Assembly: GCA_965153455.1 (NCBI GenBank)
Contig: OZ234501.1
Span: 5,146,001 to 5,210,000, forward strand
Length of the DNA: 64,000 nt
Direction: 5' to 3'
Source of the DNA: Sphagnum compactum
Lineage: Eukaryota; Bryophyta; Sphagnopsida; Sphagnales
Shown piece after piece: positions 60,190-64,000 of this stretch. The notes beneath the pieces were generated by a model, which saw nothing but the letters and a program-made list of their open reading frames with translations, ran no database searches and was not told where the DNA came from. A program made the position numbers and the translations under genes. The stretch's first letter is position 1. Each line of letters starts with the position of its first letter.

Positions 60190-63100
60190 TGCCATCTAAT
60201 GTGGGTGGGTTTAGTGGCAGTAGGTTGCATGTATTAAGGCTCGTTAATGTGGTTTCAATTGGCTGGTCTGATACCAGTTGTGTATCAAGCTACAAAGAAA
60301 AAAATCATGAGCCCTAGATGGTTCCACTTTGCAAAACATGGTGACATGGTTCATCTCCTTTGTTTTATGTGCTCCAATCAACTATCTATGATTGTCAATG
60401 GTGGTGATATGAAGATCCACTCAAAGGAAGTGCATCCTGGGTTTCAATTCTGCTTGCATGTTCAAGTTTTCTTAATAGGGTTTGGGTGCAAGAAGGGATT
60501 GAACTACAAGGGGCAGCATCTTGGATCAGGGTTCAAATCCCCCTTATGCTGACTAGGGTTTTGTGTTAGTTATGTCTATGGAGTTTGTTGGTCCTTCTGA
60601 GCTTTGTTATGCAGCATGAAGAAGGGTACATTTTCCCCTTCAAGGTTGTTGGGTGTACATTCTGTAGTTTCTGCCCAGGTCTTCAAAGGTTTGTATCTGA
60701 CATTTACATTGCAATATGGGGCTTTCATATGTAAAAGAACAGATTTTGTATGCTGGATTTCTTTCATGGAACATGTATGGTCATAAACCAGTTTCTAGCA
60801 TTGAGAGAGATCTTCCACAGACAATATTTGCAGATCAAAATCCAATGTGCAAGTTTCAGATTTGTTTCTTTTGTTTGGATTCTGGTTGAACACTTGTGCA
60901 TTTTTTATTATAGTTCAAGTCTCTCAGTTGTTATGTTTGTGAATGCAGACACTGGGCTACATAGTGTTCTGTTGCAACAATGTTTGGAGCTATTGACTTT
61001 CAGCATGCACTATGCAGTTTCAGCAGATGGCCATACCACTTGCAAAGGTACCTTCCAACGGCCCAATTCTCTACTATTCACTGTAATAAAATTCCCAGTT
61101 GTGATTGTGGGAAAAGATAAATGAGTTGTCTCTGCTGGACTGATTAAGACAATGCTACCAGGGTTGTGGCTTTCACTTTCGGCGAGCAACAATATCAAGG
61201 GCTATGGCTATGAACTTGGGGAATATACCTATTCCCTTTCCCATGACCTTCTACAAAGACTACTGGACCAGCAAGCTATTGATCACATTGTTTCTCCATA
61301 AGGTAAATTACCTTTGAACATTTTAGTGGTTTTATTTGAAGTTGGTTCAAATTGTGTACTTATTCAAAGCTTTCAAAGAGTCATGATTATTGGCCATGAG
61401 CTTTGCACCCTTATAGAGTTTCTGGATGTGACTTTGTCTGGAATGTGGAGGTAGTGGAGGCCAGTGGATTTGTGAGTGGAAAAACAATATTTCTTATCAC
61501 TCTGGGTTTGGGTCTGTTGGGGCTTCTTGGCATGTGGGTGTACTCTCAAGTCCAACATCTTTCCAAGGCAATTATCTTAATCCCTAAATAGGAATGGTCA
61601 CTTATTAATTTAATGTTGGACTACATCTGCACCTACATGATGATGTGAGTTTTGCATGTCTACCAGACCTCAACAAAGTTGCCAAAAGAGTTTTTCTAGA
61701 AAAATTTCTTATATGCACTTATCTCATTCACTTTGATCATGCCACTGTTGGGATAATCTACTGCAGAACGAAGTTAGTTGAAACTTGCAGGATAATTAAA
61801 GATGTGAGAATTCTTTTTTTATTGTATCAAGTGAACTTACATGTGAACAAAATTTGAGAAGGTCTAATAACTTGAAGACATGCACACAAATTGGTATAGA
61901 TGTTATACCAACAATGAATTGCTGGAGGTACTTTGCTGATTACTCTTCCAGATTCCTCTTCAGAACTAAATACCACTTTGCCCAGAGCTCATCATCATCT
62001 ACATGTTTGTGTTAGAAGCATTTTTTTGATTGTGGAGTGTGCTATTTATTATACAGGGTCCCTTCATTCACACATAAGATAAGAAGAAGCACTTCACCAG
62101 CAAACCAAATCAAGAAAGAAAAAATTGAGTCACCTATGTTGAATGAGGTTGTGCCAGGGGCAACACACCTGCTGGAACATGGGTAGAAATTGGGATCATG
62201 ATCTAGATATGCTTTTGTGTCTTGGATGCATGATTTCAGGTCTAGTTTTACATGCCATATATTTGTGTGATGATTATATTGTTTGGTAGCAGCAATGGGG
62301 TTTCTGGAATAGGGCATCACTCCACATAAGATTGCAGGTGTGGCCATTGAGCATTGTAGAAAGGAGAGCTTGTAGGAAGACAATACAAAGTCATGGTATC
62401 AGATCGCAATGCACTTATGATGTGCATTTCGTTCATTGTTTCCAAGTGTTCTCAATGTCTTGTAGAATTGACATATTTAAGGATCCAAGTCCTCTTGTTG
62501 GGTAGCACATTATGGCCATGTGCATGAATTTAGCTTCAATTGTGTTGTGCAGACATTCTGGAGAACCTTCTTTGATGATTATATTGTAACCTGCAGCTCC
62601 CCCCCACCCCGCCTCCCCCTTTTGGAAATGAGATGAAACATATGTTCATAAAGACAAACAACCTGCAACAAAGCCGAAATACTGAGCATTTACTGGAACA
62701 TGACTTGCAGCAAGAGAATGCCAAATTGCTCCAAAAGATTCTTAATCCTCCTGCTGTTGTTACTTGTGACAAGCATGTGCAAAGATCTGATCATCACTAC
62801 TAGGCACAAGTCCAAAAAAAATTTGGAATTTAAAAAATCTCCTTTGTGGTGCTTCCTACATCCAGTTTTTGGAAAGCAGGTATGAGATGATGGAATGTAC
62901 TGTTTGGACAAAGGTTCAATAAGTTTTTGTAGTTCAAGTTGCCTTCAATTTCTAGGTCATTTTTTGAGGATATAACAAATGTATTGTACACTGACAATGT
63001 AGCAGCATGGTAGGCAACAAGGATAAGCAACTTTAGGTGGCAATTTGACAAAATCCTCAATGACAAGCATCAAGGATGTTTCTTCCAGAAATGTGGCATC

Positions 63101-64000
63101 TTTCTGTGGGTATAGCACCATATCTCTACTGGTTATCAAGGTGATTTCTTCATTTTCATGATAACTATTCTCAGAAAATCAGAGAACCAGTTCTGATATA
63201 TAATCACCCAAGTTTTACTGAAACTGGAGCCAAAACAAAAAGTTCAGATGTGAGCAGCATACACAAAACACAGGGACTACCAAGCTAACTTTCTCATCTA
63301 AATTGAAGTCCTCACAGGAGCTTTATACCCAGTTTTGGATTCGCCTTCACAATTGGTTCTCACACAAGTTTCCTCCAGCGGTTTTGGATTTGCCTTGAGC
63401 TTTCACTTCTGCTCATTCTTCTTTAAATCAAGCCTTCTGGGAATAAGATCCTACACAAATACTAAAGTGATACCCAGTTTCATGAAATGCTACCAAATAT
63501 TGCTCACTTTCCACCTACCATCGCATTAGCGATGAAACACAGATTAGAGGACCAAAGTAAGGCACAAAGGATAACTCTGATATATATGAAAATCATTTTT
63601 TCCATTATATTTTATAAGGTCACCAAATGGACTATATGACTGATATATCCAGCTGGAGTTTTTAAACTTCCTCTCAAGAGATTGTTGCAGTCCCATGGCA
63701 TCAGTTGTCATTTCCCCTCTTGTTTGGCTTTGACCTTCGTATGTCTGATATTAGCCCCATTGTGTCCATACATCACCACAAACTTGACATTTGTTATATC
63801 TCCTTGAAAATTCCCAGTCCTACACTGTTTATGAGTAGACCACTACATTGAGCAATGAACACTTTTTTTCCTTGTAAATTGTTCGCCCATAATGCATATT
63901 GGAAACATGCTTATCAATAGCAATCCATGGACAGGTGTCTTTTATATATTGCTCACTGATAGTTTATTCCCACACCTATATTGATCACCAATAAGGTATA
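60190..64000. other. Intergenic DNA to the window edge, no gene recognised
   Basis: Several frames of 60-125 codons exist (for example 60247-60552 and 60750-61124), but none has a domain, splice pattern or codon bias I can support. A TGGTATCAGATC word at about 62394-62405 resembles the initiator-tRNA primer-binding site of copia LTR elements, but no LTR was found. C-rich run at about 62598-62622. Confidence 0.5.

Noticed and set aside
62394-62405. TGGTATCAGATC, resembling the tRNA-Met primer-binding site of copia elements
   Set aside because: One of the core bases differs, no LTR was found immediately upstream, and no gag/pol follows.
1-64000. CRISPR arrays, operons, tRNA and rRNA genes
   Set aside because: No regularly spaced direct repeats. 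The genes are intron-containing plant genes. I saw no tRNA cloverleaf with A and B boxes or rRNA sequence by eye; tRNAscan-SE would be decisive.

Overview
The window is nuclear DNA from a land plant. The evidence is three plant-type genes with GT..AG introns, scattered TTTAGGG (plant telomere-type) tracts, and about 55 kb of AT-rich intergenic sequence full of decayed transposons and small tandem or inverted repeats. Gene spacing of 20 kb or more and the heavily decayed repeats suggest a large, slowly purged genome. A fern, lycophyte or other non-flowering plant fits best, but I cannot fix the lineage from sequence alone. Nothing prokaryotic is present.

All three genes are on the minus strand. 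(1) 17247-20847 is a complete canonical (long-loop) PIN auxin efflux carrier with six exons in phase, 740 aa. Its upstream DNA carries an imperfect ~290-bp tandem duplication, a (CT)n tract and a large foldback repeat. (2) 40454-43777 is a PX-PH type phospholipase D (PLD zeta class, 1107 aa) whose whole coding region is one uninterrupted exon, preceded by an apparent intron in the 5' leader. (3) 50898-53095 is a six-exon HAD-family sugar/glycerol phosphatase of the SGPP type. Two upstream exons splice in frame to give a ~95-residue Ser/Ala/Arg/Gln-rich N-terminal extension that looks like an organelle transit peptide. An internal ATG at the start of exon 3 would give a form without it.

The rest, left to right: 1-690 Ty3/gypsy reverse transcriptase relic; 0.7-8.3 kb AT-rich DNA with telomere-like tracts and a dispersed repeat; 8.4-9.4 kb LINE relic; 9.5-15.9 kb low-complexity and nested dispersed repeats; 16.0-16.35 kb a MITE copy just beyond the PIN 3' end; 22.5-34 kb repeats and anonymous AT-rich DNA; 34.2-35.3 kb PIF/Harbinger transposase relic; 38.6-39.0 kb the best MITE copy; 39.3 kb a perfect 70-bp tandem duplication; 46-50 kb and 54-58 kb intergenic; 58.0-60.2 kb hAT-like transposase relic; 60.2-64 kb nothing recognisable.

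The genes do not form a cluster or pathway. PIN moves auxin across the plasma membrane, PLD makes phosphatidic acid on membranes, and the phosphatase acts on soluble phosphate esters. I found no convincing new multi-gene system. The observations most worth following are the single-exon PLD zeta coding region, the alternative N-terminus of the phosphatase, the long perfect-stem foldback upstream of PIN, and the nested repeat families.
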